Shown: one piece after another, positions 1 to 7,978 of the stretch
Position numbering within the stretch: position 1 is the stretch's first letter
Layout of the letters: each line of letters starts with the position of its first letter
Assembly (NCBI GenBank): GCA_025997955.1
Contig: BNVH01000081.1
Location: 1-14,729, forward strand
Direction: 5' to 3'
Source: Synergistales bacterium
GTDB lineage: Bacteria; Synergistota; Synergistia; Synergistales; Aminobacteriaceae
Length of the DNA stretch: 14,729 nt
The notes under the pieces: model-generated
Database searches by the model: none
What the model was told of the DNA's origin: nothing
What the model saw: only the letters and a program-made list of their open reading frames with translations
Translations under genes and position numbers: made by a program

Positions 1-150
1 TGGCGGCTTGCTTTTGTCAGCGCGCTCGTAAAGCTCCGGTATACAGCGTAAAAGCATCTCGTAGAAAAACCTCATTACGAGTTCTTTCCAAAGAATATCC
101 TTGTTTATTCGCTCCACTTTTGTTTTGCTTGTTCCACTCAGGTTTAACAC
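1..150 (-). CDS. partial Rpn/YhgA-like nuclease family protein (N-terminus only)
   Basis: An open minus-strand frame runs off the left edge for 50 codons from a GTG at 148-150, after an in-frame stop at 169-171. The core reads KDILWKELVMRFFYEMLLRC, then IPELYERADKSKPP. This resembles the opening of transposase-like nuclease proteins (Rpn/YhgA/DUF4351 type), where a short helix with a K-E-L-(X)-F-F pattern precedes the nuclease core. The catalytic region lies outside the window, so the family call rests on about 35 residues. The start is uncertain: GTG at 150 has AAAGGG almost touching it, and GTG at 117 (before E-R-I-N-K) lacks a clear ribosome site. The upstream stretch 181-215 is AT-rich and could hold the promoter. 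Confidence 0.5.
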   Translation of the reverse strand, partial: MLNLSGTSKTKVERINKDILWKELVMRFFYEMLLRCIPELYERADKSKPP

Positions 151-302
151 ACCCTTTGTTTTCGCGTTTCAGACCGTAAGTTTATTTTAATATATTTTAC
201 AATATATAGCTAAAAATCGCTAACGTGATAGTCTTGAATTTTATGGGTCGTTTGTTCGCAAGACGCTCCTACTGTGTAGAACATGATATTAACGTAACAT
301 TG

Positions 303-329
303 AAAGGAGGGCGCGAGCCCTCCTTTTTT
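303..329 (+). terminator. rho-independent terminator
   Basis: A perfect 10-bp stem (303-312 with 317-326) closes on the GNRA tetraloop GCGA and ends in six T residues on the plus strand (324-329). The T-run favours plus-strand transcripts, yet no convincing plus-strand gene lies to its left. On the minus strand only a short T-run follows, 108 bases past the stop of the YyaL-like gene, so it may serve that gene weakly in the opposite orientation. Confidence 0.8.
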
Positions 330-436
330 GTAGTGGCCTGTGTGCGCCCGTGTTTTACACGTTTGCCTCTACAACGAAAGAATGACTTTCTCGCCATATG
401 GATAGCAGAGTTTCTTTAGTCTTTAGCTTCCATAAC

Positions 437-2776
437 TTACCTGTTCCTGCCCGAGGCGCTCGTCCTGCCTCTTTCTCTCAAGTCCCTGCCTCTATGCCTC
501 GGTAAAATTTCTTTGATGGTTTCTTCCTCCGCCGCCTCGCTCTTTTTGCTGTTCTCGTTCTCTTCGGCGCGCTTTGCCGCCTCCGCCGCCTTAGCGGCTT
601 CCTTTAACGCCGCTTTCGCGTTTTTCAGCTTTATGGAGGCCATGATTATGGAGATATTGTCGAGGGGCGCGACGTTCGCCGCTCTTGAGAAGGCGTACGC
701 GATAGCCTCCGCCTTCTCAAGATAACGGTTTTTCTCGTTCAATTCCCCTGGGTCCGCGAGGGCGAGCGACGTGTAGACCATCATGGCGAGGGCGTTAGCC
801 GAAGGGATGGAGCTATCCTCGGCCGCCTTGCGTCTCAGGAAAATCAAAGGGTCGTCAGAGGCCGACAGGAAAAACCCGCCCCTCTCCTCGTCCCAGAAGT
901 TCTCCTCCATCTTGTCGGCTAAGTTGGCGGCGTATCTCAGCCACTCTTTGCGCTGCTTTTCGGCCCTCTGATCGTCTAATTTTCGCCGCTCTTCCGCCCG
1001 GCGCTCCTCCTCGGCCTTTCTGCGCTCCTCCGCCCTCTGGCGCACGTCCATAATTTTGTCGTCCGGCACGGAATCGGCTTTCTTCGCCGCGGTTTTGAAG
1101 GTGGTTTCAGAAGCCTCAGACAGGACGGCGTCGTAAATCTCCATCACGCCCCACATGAGGGCAGCGTAGTCGTCAGGAAGCGCGGCTATGGCGGATTCTT
1201 TGCCCGTATAGCACCTGCGCCAGTTCCCCTTGGGGTCGACTAAGACCTTTTGGAGGAAGAGCGCCGCTCTCTCGGCCGCCAAAACCCAGTCCTTTCGCCC
1301 AAAGACCCTCCCTGCGCGTGCCAATGACCCTATCATGAGGCCGTTCATATTCATCAGCACCTTTTCGTCGAGCAAGGGAGGCTGTCTGCGGTTTCGCGCC
1401 TCAAAGAGGGCATGCCTGTCGTTTTCTAAGCGCTTGGCGACGTCGGGGGCGCGGAGACCGTAGCGCAAAGCCGCCTCCGCGCAAGATATGGCTTCGTACA
1501 GGATATTGCTACCGTTCTGGGTGGCGGAGTTTTCGGGCTTGAAGTTTCCGCCCGGCATTATAGCGTAGGAGGCGCAAAAGAGCCCGGCGTCGCCCTGGGG
1601 CAATGCCGCGCGCACTTCCTCGTCGGTCCAAAGGTAGTATTTGCCCTCAAAATCGTCCACATCGGAGTCAAGCGCGGTCCAGAAGCAAGATTCGGGAGAC
1701 TGAAGATCGCGCGTGACGCAGGCGGCTATATCGGCCGCAAACGCGCTGTAAAAATCGTCGTCTTTATGCGTAAGTTTTGCCGGAAGCCCGGCCGCTACGC
1801 GCAAACTCTCTCGCTCCGAGGTGTCGATTTTTGCTATGACGCTATTCGCCTCGGAGGCCAAGGAGGCGACCCAGAGAAGCATGGCCTGGTCGCAGAGCAA
1901 TTTTTCAAAATGCGGCGTTACCCATTGCGCGTCCGCGGCGCAATGCGCGTATCCGCCGCCGAGATGGTCGTGTATGCCGCCCGACCACATCTTGCGAAGC
2001 GTCAGGTCGGCCATCGAAAACGCTTCCTTTTTTTCGCTGACTCCGAGGTCCGCGTCGCTCTTCACCGACTCCAAAAGAAACAGAAGGCGGGGGGCGTGGA
2101 TGAGCTTAGGGTAGCTCCCGAAGCCGCCCCTTGCGCTGTCGAAAAGATTTTTCAGTTCGCTCAGGGACATGCGGTTCAAAAACGAGCCCGTCTGCCCGCC
2201 CTGCTTGACGTCGTTTTTGGCTTTCATCGCGTCCACAAGAGATTTTGCGCCGCGCAAAACCTCATCTCGCTGCGTAAGCCAAAGCCACCTGACGCGCGGC
2301 GTTATATCGGCCAATCCCGGCATCTTTCCCACGCTGCGCTTGGGCAGCCACATAGCGGCGAAGAATGGCTCTCCGTCCGGCGTCAAAAAAAGATTGAGGG
2401 GCCAGCCGGCGCCTCCGTTTTGTATAAAACAGACCTCCGTAAAAAGCGACGCCAAATCGGGCCTCTCCTCGCAGTCGACCAATATGGACACGCAAGCGCC
2501 GTTCATCAAAGAAGCGAACTCCGGGTCCGCAAAGCAGTCGCGCTCCATGACGTGGCAACGGTGAGAGGAGGAGTAGCCGATGGAGAGAAAGATGGGCATA
2601 TCAAGCTCTCTCGCGCGGCTGAACGCCTCCTCGCCCCACGGATACCAGTCTAAGACGTTGTCCGCGTGACGGCGGAGAAAAAGATTTTTTTCGCCGCTCA
2701 ATCTGCTATCCTGTCCTCTCTCAGGTCTGACCTCCGGTCTAGTTTTGCCGCTTGTAAAGTTTATGTGCGAAGCCAT
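437..2776 (-). CDS. yyaL: YyaL/DUF255 thioredoxin-domain protein with charged insert
   Basis: A 779-residue protein of the YyaL/SPATA20 family: an N-terminal thioredoxin-like fold (about 30-190) followed by an alpha/alpha-barrel resembling sugar epimerases (about 200-715). Family landmarks are visible: DWYPWGEEAF at 43-52, PIFLSIGYS at 61-69, EERPD at 103-107, GGAGWPLNLFLTPDG at 121-135, and the barrel motifs GGIHDHLGGG and PHFEKLLCDQ near 266-297. The usual CHWC of this family reads S71-H-R-C74, so the first cysteine is missing and a thiol-disulfide role is doubtful. Residues about 560-612 form a lysine/arginine/glutamate-rich insert, probably a long helix, and the C-terminus is an alanine/lysine tail ending basic. 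This explains the length beyond the usual 670-700. The start is supported by GGAGGG at 2784-2789, 7 bases upstream. The biochemical function of the family is poorly defined. Confidence 0.9.
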   Translation of the reverse strand: MASHINFTSGKTRPEVRPERGQDSRLSGEKNLFLRRHADNVLDWYPWGEEAFSRARELDMPIFLSIGYSSSHRCHVMERDCFADPEFASLMNGACVSILVDCEERPDLASLFTEVCFIQNGGAGWPLNLFLTPDGEPFFAAMWLPKRSVGKMPGLADITPRVRWLWLTQRDEVLRGAKSLVDAMKAKNDVKQGGQTGSFLNRMSLSELKNLFDSARGGFGSYPKLIHAPRLLFLLESVKSDADLGVSEKKEAFSMADLTLRKMWSGGIHDHLGGGYAHCAADAQWVTPHFEKLLCDQAMLLWVASLASEANSVIAKIDTSERESLRVAAGLPAKLTHKDDDFYSAFAADIAACVTRDLQSPESCFWTALDSDVDDFEGKYYLWTDEEVRAALPQGDAGLFCASYAIMPGGNFKPENSATQNGSNILYEAISCAEAALRYGLRAPDVAKRLENDRHALFEARNRRQPPLLDEKVLMNMNGLMIGSLARAGRVFGRKDWVLAAERAALFLQKVLVDPKGNWRRCYTGKESAIAALPDDYAALMWGVMEIYDAVLSEASETTFKTAAKKADSVPDDKIMDVRQRAEERRKAEEERRAEERRKLDDQRAEKQRKEWLRYAANLADKMEENFWDEERGGFFLSASDDPLIFLRRKAAEDSSIPSANALAMMVYTSLALADPGELNEKNRYLEKAEAIAYAFSRAANVAPLDNISIIMASIKLKNAKAALKEAAKAAEAAKRAEENENSKKSEAAEEETIKEILPRHRGRDLRERGRTSASGRNR

Positions 2777-2783
2777 ATAAAAA

Positions 2784-2789
2784 CCCTCC
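2784..2789 (-). promoter_or_regulatory. ribosome binding site of the YyaL-like gene
   Basis: On the minus strand GGAGGG stands 7 bases before the ATG at 2776 and fixes this start. Confidence 0.8.
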
Positions 2790-2855
2790 GTAATTTTTTT
2801 AATTTTATTTTATATTTGTGATGTTAGCACGTCTTTTCAGATTTTTGTGATTTGT

Positions 2856-2880
2856 AATTTAATTTAATTTAATTCAATTT
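2856..2880. repeat. AATTT pentamer tandem repeat in divergent intergenic region
   Basis: Five tandem AATTT units, one with a T-to-C change, lie in the AT-rich gap between the minus-strand YyaL-like gene and the plus-strand PAS gene. The gap (2777-2987) must hold both divergent promoters. The repeat may be an upstream AT-rich element or simple slippage. No convincing -35/-10 pair was found. Confidence 0.5.
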
Positions 2881-2968
2881 ACGACCTATGCCTTAACTTT
2901 AACGGTGTATTGTGATAAGCTATGGTTAGTTTTAAGCTATGCGATTATTTAGTCAAGCTAAAAGGCTC

Positions 2969-2974
2969 AGGAGG
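2969..2974 (+). promoter_or_regulatory. ribosome binding site deciding the start at 2988
   Basis: AGGAGG lies 13 bases before ATG 2988. The spacing is long but no other start in frame has a comparable site. Confidence 0.55.
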
Positions 2975-2987
2975 TTCTAGAAATATA

Positions 2988-4124
2988 ATGAACGAATCGC
3001 CCAAAGTAATCTCTGTACAGTGGTTTTTTTTGCCTCCGATTGTAGGCGTCTTCACCTTTATGGCGGTAATTACGTTCGGCGGCGGCGTCCCTACCTTCGT
3101 TCATTCATCAATTTGGGGACTTACGGCGCTTTTGTTTACGGTAATGACAATTCTCTACGCTATTTTCCTGAGCAGGGGATTCGCCAAGGGACTTCTCCCC
3201 ACCCAAGTCATAGCGCAGGGGCTTTTAGTGTGCCCCGTCGCCCTGCAAATTGGCGCGTCCATGTTGGAGTGGTTAGGCGTGACCATGGTCATATGCGGCT
3301 CGGCGATTTTGCTTGTTTTTTACTACCACTCGAAGCACTACGGCGAACACGTATTTGGCAAGGCGAACAAACAGTCACAGGACTCGAACGACATTGATTA
3401 TCTCCCGGTTCCCGTGGCTTTGACGGATGGCGAGGGAGACATTATTTCGGTAAGCGACTCGTTTTTGCAAATTACGGGGCTTTCAAGAAGGGATGTCCTG
3501 AGTTACCCCGTGACGGTCCTGACCCCGATAGACAGAGAAATAGTCAACATAAAGGGTAAAGACTGGAAACTCCTGCAGAGCGCAACCTCAAACGACAAAT
3601 ATTGTTTTTGCCTTGAGGGGATAGCCGACGCTCACCGTATACCGCAGATAGTCGGTTCGTCCGACATCATAGACCCGGTCACCACGCTCAGCACTCCGAG
3701 CGCCATCGCCTCCTACACAGCAAAAGAACTGTATCGCGTAAACAGGTACAAGCGGCACATGTCAGTCGCGCTTATACGTATAAGCTTCGGCGACTCGGAC
3801 CTGGCTGACGCGCAGAATACGGTTTTCAACAGCTATTGCAAATATATCGGCAAAAGCATCAGGTCGTCCGACTCAGCGTCCGCCATTAGCAAATGCGATA
3901 TTTTCCTGCTTTTCCCAGAGACGAAGTTAGAGGGGGGCGGCATGGCCTTGAGCAAGTTGGTGGACATAACGAGCAACTCGGAGCTGGCGGGGGAGTTCCT
4001 GAAACTGTCTACGCTGCCTAAATTCTTGGATAAAGTCTTTTTCTACGGCCCTCCCGCGAACGACGTCACGTTTGACAATATTCTGAGCCGCTTGGTGAGT
4101 TCTCTTGGCGCGCATAGTAATTAA
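2988..4124 (+). CDS. membrane PAS protein with degenerate GGDEF domain
   Basis: A 378-residue protein from ATG 2988, chosen because AGGAGG at 2969-2974 precedes it. A longer frame opens at ATG 2922 but has no such site. Hydrophobic segments in roughly the first 115 residues suggest three or four membrane helices. They are followed by a PAS-like region (LPVPVALTDGEGDI and the following FLQITGLSRRDVL, about 139-180) and a GGDEF-type fold (about 229-345, beginning DPVTTL, matching the D-x-L-T-G-L entry of the family). Where active cyclases have GGDEF this one has KCDIF (302-306), and the metal-binding region is also divergent, so it should not make c-di-GMP. It may bind nucleotide or act as a signalling partner. 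It stands first in a closely spaced plus-strand gene series that ends with an active diguanylate cyclase. Confidence 0.75.
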   Translation: MNESPKVISVQWFFLPPIVGVFTFMAVITFGGGVPTFVHSSIWGLTALLFTVMTILYAIFLSRGFAKGLLPTQVIAQGLLVCPVALQIGASMLEWLGVTMVICGSAILLVFYYHSKHYGEHVFGKANKQSQDSNDIDYLPVPVALTDGEGDIISVSDSFLQITGLSRRDVLSYPVTVLTPIDREIVNIKGKDWKLLQSATSNDKYCFCLEGIADAHRIPQIVGSSDIIDPVTTLSTPSAIASYTAKELYRVNRYKRHMSVALIRISFGDSDLADAQNTVFNSYCKYIGKSIRSSDSASAISKCDIFLLFPETKLEGGGMALSKLVDITSNSELAGEFLKLSTLPKFLDKVFFYGPPANDVTFDNILSRLVSSLGAHSN

Positions 4125-4159
4125 AACGCGCGCTAGTATGACCGGCCGTAAATAAAATT

Positions 4160-5293
4160 TTGGCTCAGGGTATTCTCGCGTTTTTTGTAGTTTCCAATAT
4201 ATACATATACCTCAAGCTGCGCGCGGGCTTCGCTCCGGGAGCCTGGAATTTATTTTATCTCTTTGCGGCGGCTGTCTTTATGTTTTTGCCCTTCGCCTCG
4301 CGTATGGGGATTTTTAGGTCGACCCGCGTGGGCGAGGTTGTTTTTGTCCTGTCATTTACGTGGCTTGCCATAGTCGGGCTTGCCTGCTTGGGGTTTTTTA
4401 TCATGGATATGGTGGCTTTGGTGGCGCGAGGCATGGACGCGCTTCTTGGGACGCCGTTTGAGGCACGGCTTTTCGCGCCGCGAAAAGCCGTGCCCTTTAC
4501 GCTTGTCGTTATACTCGCGGTAACGCTCTATAGTTTCTATGAGGCATGGAACGTCCGAAGGGTCGATGTCGCCTTGGAGCTCGCTATGAGCGAGGGCGCG
4601 AAACCTCTCAGGATAGCCTTTGTCACCGACGTCCATCTTGGCGGCTTATACACGCTTCGCCGCTTAGAGCGGGTCATGACGATAGTTCGCGACGCGAAGC
4701 CAGATATTTTCATGATAGGCGGAGACCTTGTGGACGGTGATATGAACGGCCGCGACCGCGAGGCGGAGCTTTTGCGCTCAGGGGGCGCCAAATACGGGGC
4801 GTTTGCCGTCATGGGGAACCACGATTTTTACAGTGGCGCAAAGCAGGCGGTGAGTTTTATGGAATACGCGGGGCTTACGGTCTTGCGCGACGAGCGAATA
4901 GAGGTAGCGGGGCTTGTGATAGTGGGCCTCGACGACCCGGCCAAAATGGGCAGGGGCTTCACCGCTCAGACTATGTCCGAGACTATGTCGGGTGAGGTGG
5001 ACTTCTCGCGTGGGAGCGGGAGCGCGCTCATTCTCCTTAAACATCGCCCGCATGTCATACCCGAGACGGAGGGCAAATTTGACCTACAGCTTTCCGGGCA
5101 CACTCATGGAGGCCAGATATGGCCGTTCAGCTATGTAGCAAGCGTCGTCAACAAGAGCGTTCAGGGGCTGTCGAAGCACGGGGATAGCTTGGTATATGTG
5201 AGCAACGGCACAGGGTTCTGGGGGCCGCCGATGAGGTTTTTATCGCCGCCCGAGGTCACGGTCATAGATATTTTCCCCAAATCATCCCGCTAA
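4160..5293 (+). CDS. membrane-anchored metallophosphoesterase (YkuE/YaeI type)
   Basis: A 377-residue protein with about four hydrophobic segments in the first 130 residues (around 3-19, 31-45, 60-82, 112-127) and a C-terminal calcineurin-like phosphoesterase domain. The metal-site motifs appear in order: TDVHLGG with D157 and H159, GGDLVDGD with D189, MGNHDF with N220, H221 and D222, KHRP with H295, and SGHTHGGQIWP with H314 and H316. Family members cleave phosphoester bonds, some in membrane lipids such as UDP-diacylglucosamine or phosphatidyl substrates. The substrate here is unknown. The start is weak: TTG 4160 lies just inside a stop at 4139-4141 and has no clear ribosome site, but a start further in would cut the first helix. 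It begins 35 bases after the preceding gene and ends 29 bases before the Ppx/GppA gene, so one operon is likely. Confidence 0.87.
   Translation: MAQGILAFFVVSNIYIYLKLRAGFAPGAWNLFYLFAAAVFMFLPFASRMGIFRSTRVGEVVFVLSFTWLAIVGLACLGFFIMDMVALVARGMDALLGTPFEARLFAPRKAVPFTLVVILAVTLYSFYEAWNVRRVDVALELAMSEGAKPLRIAFVTDVHLGGLYTLRRLERVMTIVRDAKPDIFMIGGDLVDGDMNGRDREAELLRSGGAKYGAFAVMGNHDFYSGAKQAVSFMEYAGLTVLRDERIEVAGLVIVGLDDPAKMGRGFTAQTMSETMSGEVDFSRGSGSALILLKHRPHVIPETEGKFDLQLSGHTHGGQIWPFSYVASVVNKSVQGLSKHGDSLVYVSNGTGFWGPPMRFLSPPEVTVIDIFPKSSR
4462..4494. repeat. 15-bp perfect inverted repeat inside a coding region
   Basis: The arms 4462-4476 and 4480-4494 are exactly complementary around a 3-base loop (GCC). The hairpin lies in frame inside the metallophosphoesterase gene and encodes residues about 101-111, in the linker before the last membrane segment. 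It lacks a T-run, so it is not a terminator. Confidence 0.9.
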
Positions 5294-5322
5294 GTGTTTG
5301 CCACCAAAAGGAGAAGTTCAAA

Positions 5323-6258
5323 ATGAAATCCAAAATAAAATGCGTCATAGACATCGGCACAAACTCCGTAAAGTTTTTGTTGGCCGAGAAGACGGACTTG
5401 GGCTTTTGCGCGCTCGACGAGAGAAACGAAATAGTGCGCCTCGGGGAAAAACTCAAAGAGACGGGCTTGCTGTCCCAAGCGGCTATGGAGCGCAACGCGG
5501 ACGCGATAGCGAACTTCGCTCAAGTCGCCCGGGATGGAGGCGCGGAGGAGATAACGGCCGTGGGGACTATGGCCATGAGAACGGCAAAAAACGCGCGCGT
5601 ATTTTGTGAGATTGTAAAACGCAAGGCCGGCATAGATCTAAGAGTGATAGACGGTCAGGAAGAGGCGAGACTTTCGCACATGGGGGCGACATCAAGCCTG
5701 CCGGTGAGAGACGAGCGCGGCGATAAAGAACTTTTGGTCTTCGACACGGGCGGCGGAAGCACGGAGTTTATATACGGACGCGGCGAGACTTTGGACAGAA
5801 GTTTCAGCGTGCCTATAGGCGCGGTTTGGCTTACCGAGGAGTTTTTTAGGAGCGACCCGGTAGAGACCCGCAGCGTGGAGAAGGCGGAGGCGTCGGTCAG
5901 GGAAGAGCTCTCAAAATGGGGTGTAGCGAGAGAAAATAACGGACGCTTGCTGATAGGCATAGGCGGAGCCGTCACGACATTGGCTTACGTCAGAGACGGC
6001 GCGCCAGTGCCTGACAGCGGAGCCGTGCACGGCACAGAGTTGAGCGGACGCGCAATATCGGCCCAGATAGAAGACTACGCGAAGAAAACAATAGATGAGC
6101 GCAAAAAAATCCCGGGACTTCCACCTAAACGCGCGGATGTAGTCTTAGCTGGAGCTTGCGTAGTGCGCACTGTTATGAATATCGTTGGCGTGAGCACTGT
6201 GACTGTCAGCGCGCGCGGGCTCAGGCACGGGCTTATGGAGGAACTTATGAAGCGATAA
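5323..6258 (+). CDS. Ppx/GppA family phosphatase
   Basis: A 311-residue protein of the exopolyphosphatase/guanosine pentaphosphatase family, in the ASKHA fold. Motifs: the first phosphate loop IDIGTNSVKFLL (9-20), GTMAMRTAKN, IDGQEEARLS with the probable catalytic glutamate at 113 or 114, the second phosphate loop FDTGGGSTEF (140-149), and GIGGAVTTLAY for the adenosine-type motif. Its length corresponds to the short form lacking the C-terminal HD-type domain of E. coli Ppx. It would hydrolyse the terminal phosphate of polyphosphate or of pppGpp; which one cannot be told from sequence. The start at ATG 5323 is supported by AAAGGAG at 5307-5313. It sits 29 bases after the metallophosphoesterase gene. 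Confidence 0.92.
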   Translation: MKSKIKCVIDIGTNSVKFLLAEKTDLGFCALDERNEIVRLGEKLKETGLLSQAAMERNADAIANFAQVARDGGAEEITAVGTMAMRTAKNARVFCEIVKRKAGIDLRVIDGQEEARLSHMGATSSLPVRDERGDKELLVFDTGGGSTEFIYGRGETLDRSFSVPIGAVWLTEEFFRSDPVETRSVEKAEASVREELSKWGVARENNGRLLIGIGGAVTTLAYVRDGAPVPDSGAVHGTELSGRAISAQIEDYAKKTIDERKKIPGLPPKRADVVLAGACVVRTVMNIVGVSTVTVSARGLRHGLMEELMKR

Positions 6259-6259
6259 C

Positions 6260-6289
6260 TTGCGCCCTTTATGTATAGCGTGATAATAT
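6260..6289 (+). promoter_or_regulatory. possible sigma-70 promoter of the diguanylate cyclase gene
   Basis: TTGCGC (6260-6265), 18 bases of spacer, then TAATAT (6284-6289) preceded by TG at 6281-6282 as an extended -10. It lies right after the Ppx/GppA stop and about 55 bases before the cyclase start, which would allow separate expression. Motif match only. Confidence 0.35.
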
Positions 6290-6342
6290 TAAAACGTCTA
6301 TACTATTCAATACATGGCTAATTCGGAAAGGGTGAATGCAAC

Positions 6343-7539
6343 TTGGAGCAAGATACGGGTTCTCAAAGATGTAGAGATATTTACGACGACGGCGAGTTTG
6401 TACAAAATCATACTATGAGCGAGTGGCTGTCCTGCGTCTGTAAAGAGCTCGATAGCAAACAAAAAGAAAACGAACGCCTCTTGGAGATAATTCAAACCGA
6501 GGTTAAGACGAGAGAATCAATCGAAAAAACTTTCGCGGCTGAGAAAGAACGCTGGAACCTAATTCTTCAGGGTAACGGAGACGGCATATGGGATATAGAC
6601 CTTGAAAACAATACGGCTGTTTACATTTCTCCGCGTCTCGTGGAGATGTCGGGGCTCCGTGTCGAGGGCGCTGTGTTTATCTACGACTGGATAAACATGT
6701 TCCATCCCGAAGACGAGGACGCCTCGTTGTTTTTCCTGAATATCTTCTCGGATAACAACCGCGTGGATTCTTTTCAGATAGACCACAGGCTTATTTTGCC
6801 GAGCGAGGACTATCGCTGGTTCACGACGCGCGGAATGCTTGTCAGAAATCCGTCCACCCAAAAACCGTCCCGCGTCATAGCGATTACATCCGATATTCAG
6901 GAGCGCAAAGAACATGAAGACGTCATATCGCACAGAGCCACTCATGACGTCCTGACCGACCTGTGCAACCGCTTTCTTTTTCATGATTATCTCAGAAGCG
7001 GTATAAAATACGCGGAGCGCAACAAAACGCATATCGCGATAATCATGGTGGACGTGGATAATTTCAAACAAATAAACGACACCCTCGGACACGACGCCGG
7101 TGACACCATTCTCGTAGATGTGGCTAACCGTCTCAAAAAGAGCATGAGAGAAAGCGACACGGTAGCTCGTCTCGGCGGGGACGAGTTCGCCATGCTCCTG
7201 TCGTTTGGCCAAAACGAGTGGTACGGCCTGACAAAGGCTATGGACAGAACGCTGAACGCCCTCCGAAAACCCGTATGGTACGACCAAAAAAAGCTGAGCA
7301 TAACTATTTCCATGGGCGTAAGCGTCTGCCCGGACGACGGGAGCGACCCAAAAGAGCTCTTAGCCCGCGCCGACGAGGCGATGTACGCCGCGAAAGTCGC
7401 GGGACGCGACACCTGCGCTTTCTGGAAACCCGACCGACAGCACACTATCCTGAATCTCAGGGACTCCCTTGAAATCAGCGAGCGAAACAGCGAACCAAGA
7501 GGGCTCGGTCTATCGGACGACCAAGGATCGGACAAGTAA
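6343..7539 (+). CDS. PAS-GGDEF diguanylate cyclase
   Basis: A 398-residue soluble protein. A charged, probably coiled-coil segment (about 35-70) leads into a PAS fold (about 70-190; GIWDIDLENNTAVY, then HPEDED and a C-terminal ITSDIQERK cap) and a full GGDEF domain (about 195-362). Catalytic features are intact: the domain entry HDVLTDLCNR, VDVDNFKQINDTLGHDAGD with D237 as metal ligand, and GGDEF at 278-282. R269-E-S-D272 stands five residues before GGDEF, the classical RxxD inhibitory I-site. It should make c-di-GMP from two GTP, with product inhibition and PAS-sensed input. The start is TTG 6343 with AAAGGG at 6327-6332; ATG 6415 in frame would keep all domains but has no good ribosome site. 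No membrane segment is seen. Confidence 0.93.
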   Translation: MEQDTGSQRCRDIYDDGEFVQNHTMSEWLSCVCKELDSKQKENERLLEIIQTEVKTRESIEKTFAAEKERWNLILQGNGDGIWDIDLENNTAVYISPRLVEMSGLRVEGAVFIYDWINMFHPEDEDASLFFLNIFSDNNRVDSFQIDHRLILPSEDYRWFTTRGMLVRNPSTQKPSRVIAITSDIQERKEHEDVISHRATHDVLTDLCNRFLFHDYLRSGIKYAERNKTHIAIIMVDVDNFKQINDTLGHDAGDTILVDVANRLKKSMRESDTVARLGGDEFAMLLSFGQNEWYGLTKAMDRTLNALRKPVWYDQKKLSITISMGVSVCPDDGSDPKELLARADEAMYAAKVAGRDTCAFWKPDRQHTILNLRDSLEISERNSEPRGLGLSDDQGSDK

Positions 7540-7567
7540 ACAAACAAAATGCAAATAACCGCGAATT

Positions 7568-7978
7568 ATGGATATTGACGCGCTCACTCGGAAAATCAGG
7601 GGTTCTTTGCCGGGCTTGATGGCGGTTTACCTGTTCGGCAGCCGCGCGCGCGGCGAAGCTACGCGGGACAGTGATTTGGATTTGGCGGTTCTTATGGAGA
7701 GGCGCGGAGACCCATTGGAGTTTTTTTATCTCGCGGGAGAACTTGGCGCAGTAGCGGGTTGCCCAATTGATTTGGTGGATTTGCGCGCGGCGTCCACCGT
7801 TATGCAGTATCAAGTCGTCACCACTGGGCAAGTTCTCTGGAGCCGCGACTTCGAGACCGGTATATTTGAGAGTTTTGTGCTGAGCTCCAAGACGGAACTT
7901 GACCGAGCGAGGGCCGCCTTGGTCGAGGACATAACGAAAGAGGGGAGAATAAGGAGGGAAAAAATATATGCCGGATGA
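7568..7978 (+). CDS. mntA: MntA-like nucleotidyltransferase antitoxin
   Basis: A 136-residue minimal nucleotidyltransferase (MNT) protein. The active-site pattern is plain: YLFGSRARGEATRDSDLDLAV, here split as G24-S25 and D36-x-D38, with D68 in PIDLVDL as the likely third acidic residue. In characterised HepT/MntA pairs the MNT protein neutralises the HEPN toxin by transferring AMP groups to a tyrosine near its active site. The following gene overlaps it by 11 bases and encodes exactly that partner, which supports the assignment. It begins 28 bases after the diguanylate cyclase stop. No clear ribosome site precedes ATG 7568, so it may depend on read-through translation from upstream. Confidence 0.9.
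   Translation: MDIDALTRKIRGSLPGLMAVYLFGSRARGEATRDSDLDLAVLMERRGDPLEFFYLAGELGAVAGCPIDLVDLRAASTVMQYQVVTTGQVLWSRDFETGIFESFVLSSKTELDRARAALVEDITKEGRIRREKIYAG
7952..7958 (+). promoter_or_regulatory. ribosome binding site of hepT
   Basis: AGGAGGG nine bases before ATG 7968, placed inside the end of mntA. Confidence 0.8.

Noticed and set aside
225..419. 64-codon plus-strand open frame
   Set aside because: It runs straight through the terminator hairpin and has no ribosome site or recognisable protein sequence.
1766..2653. 295-codon plus-strand open frame opposite the YyaL-like gene
   Set aside because: Antisense of a clearly conserved gene; composition is typical of a shadow frame.
6559..7287. 242-codon minus-strand open frame opposite the diguanylate cyclase
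   Set aside because: The opposite strand encodes intact PAS and GGDEF motifs.
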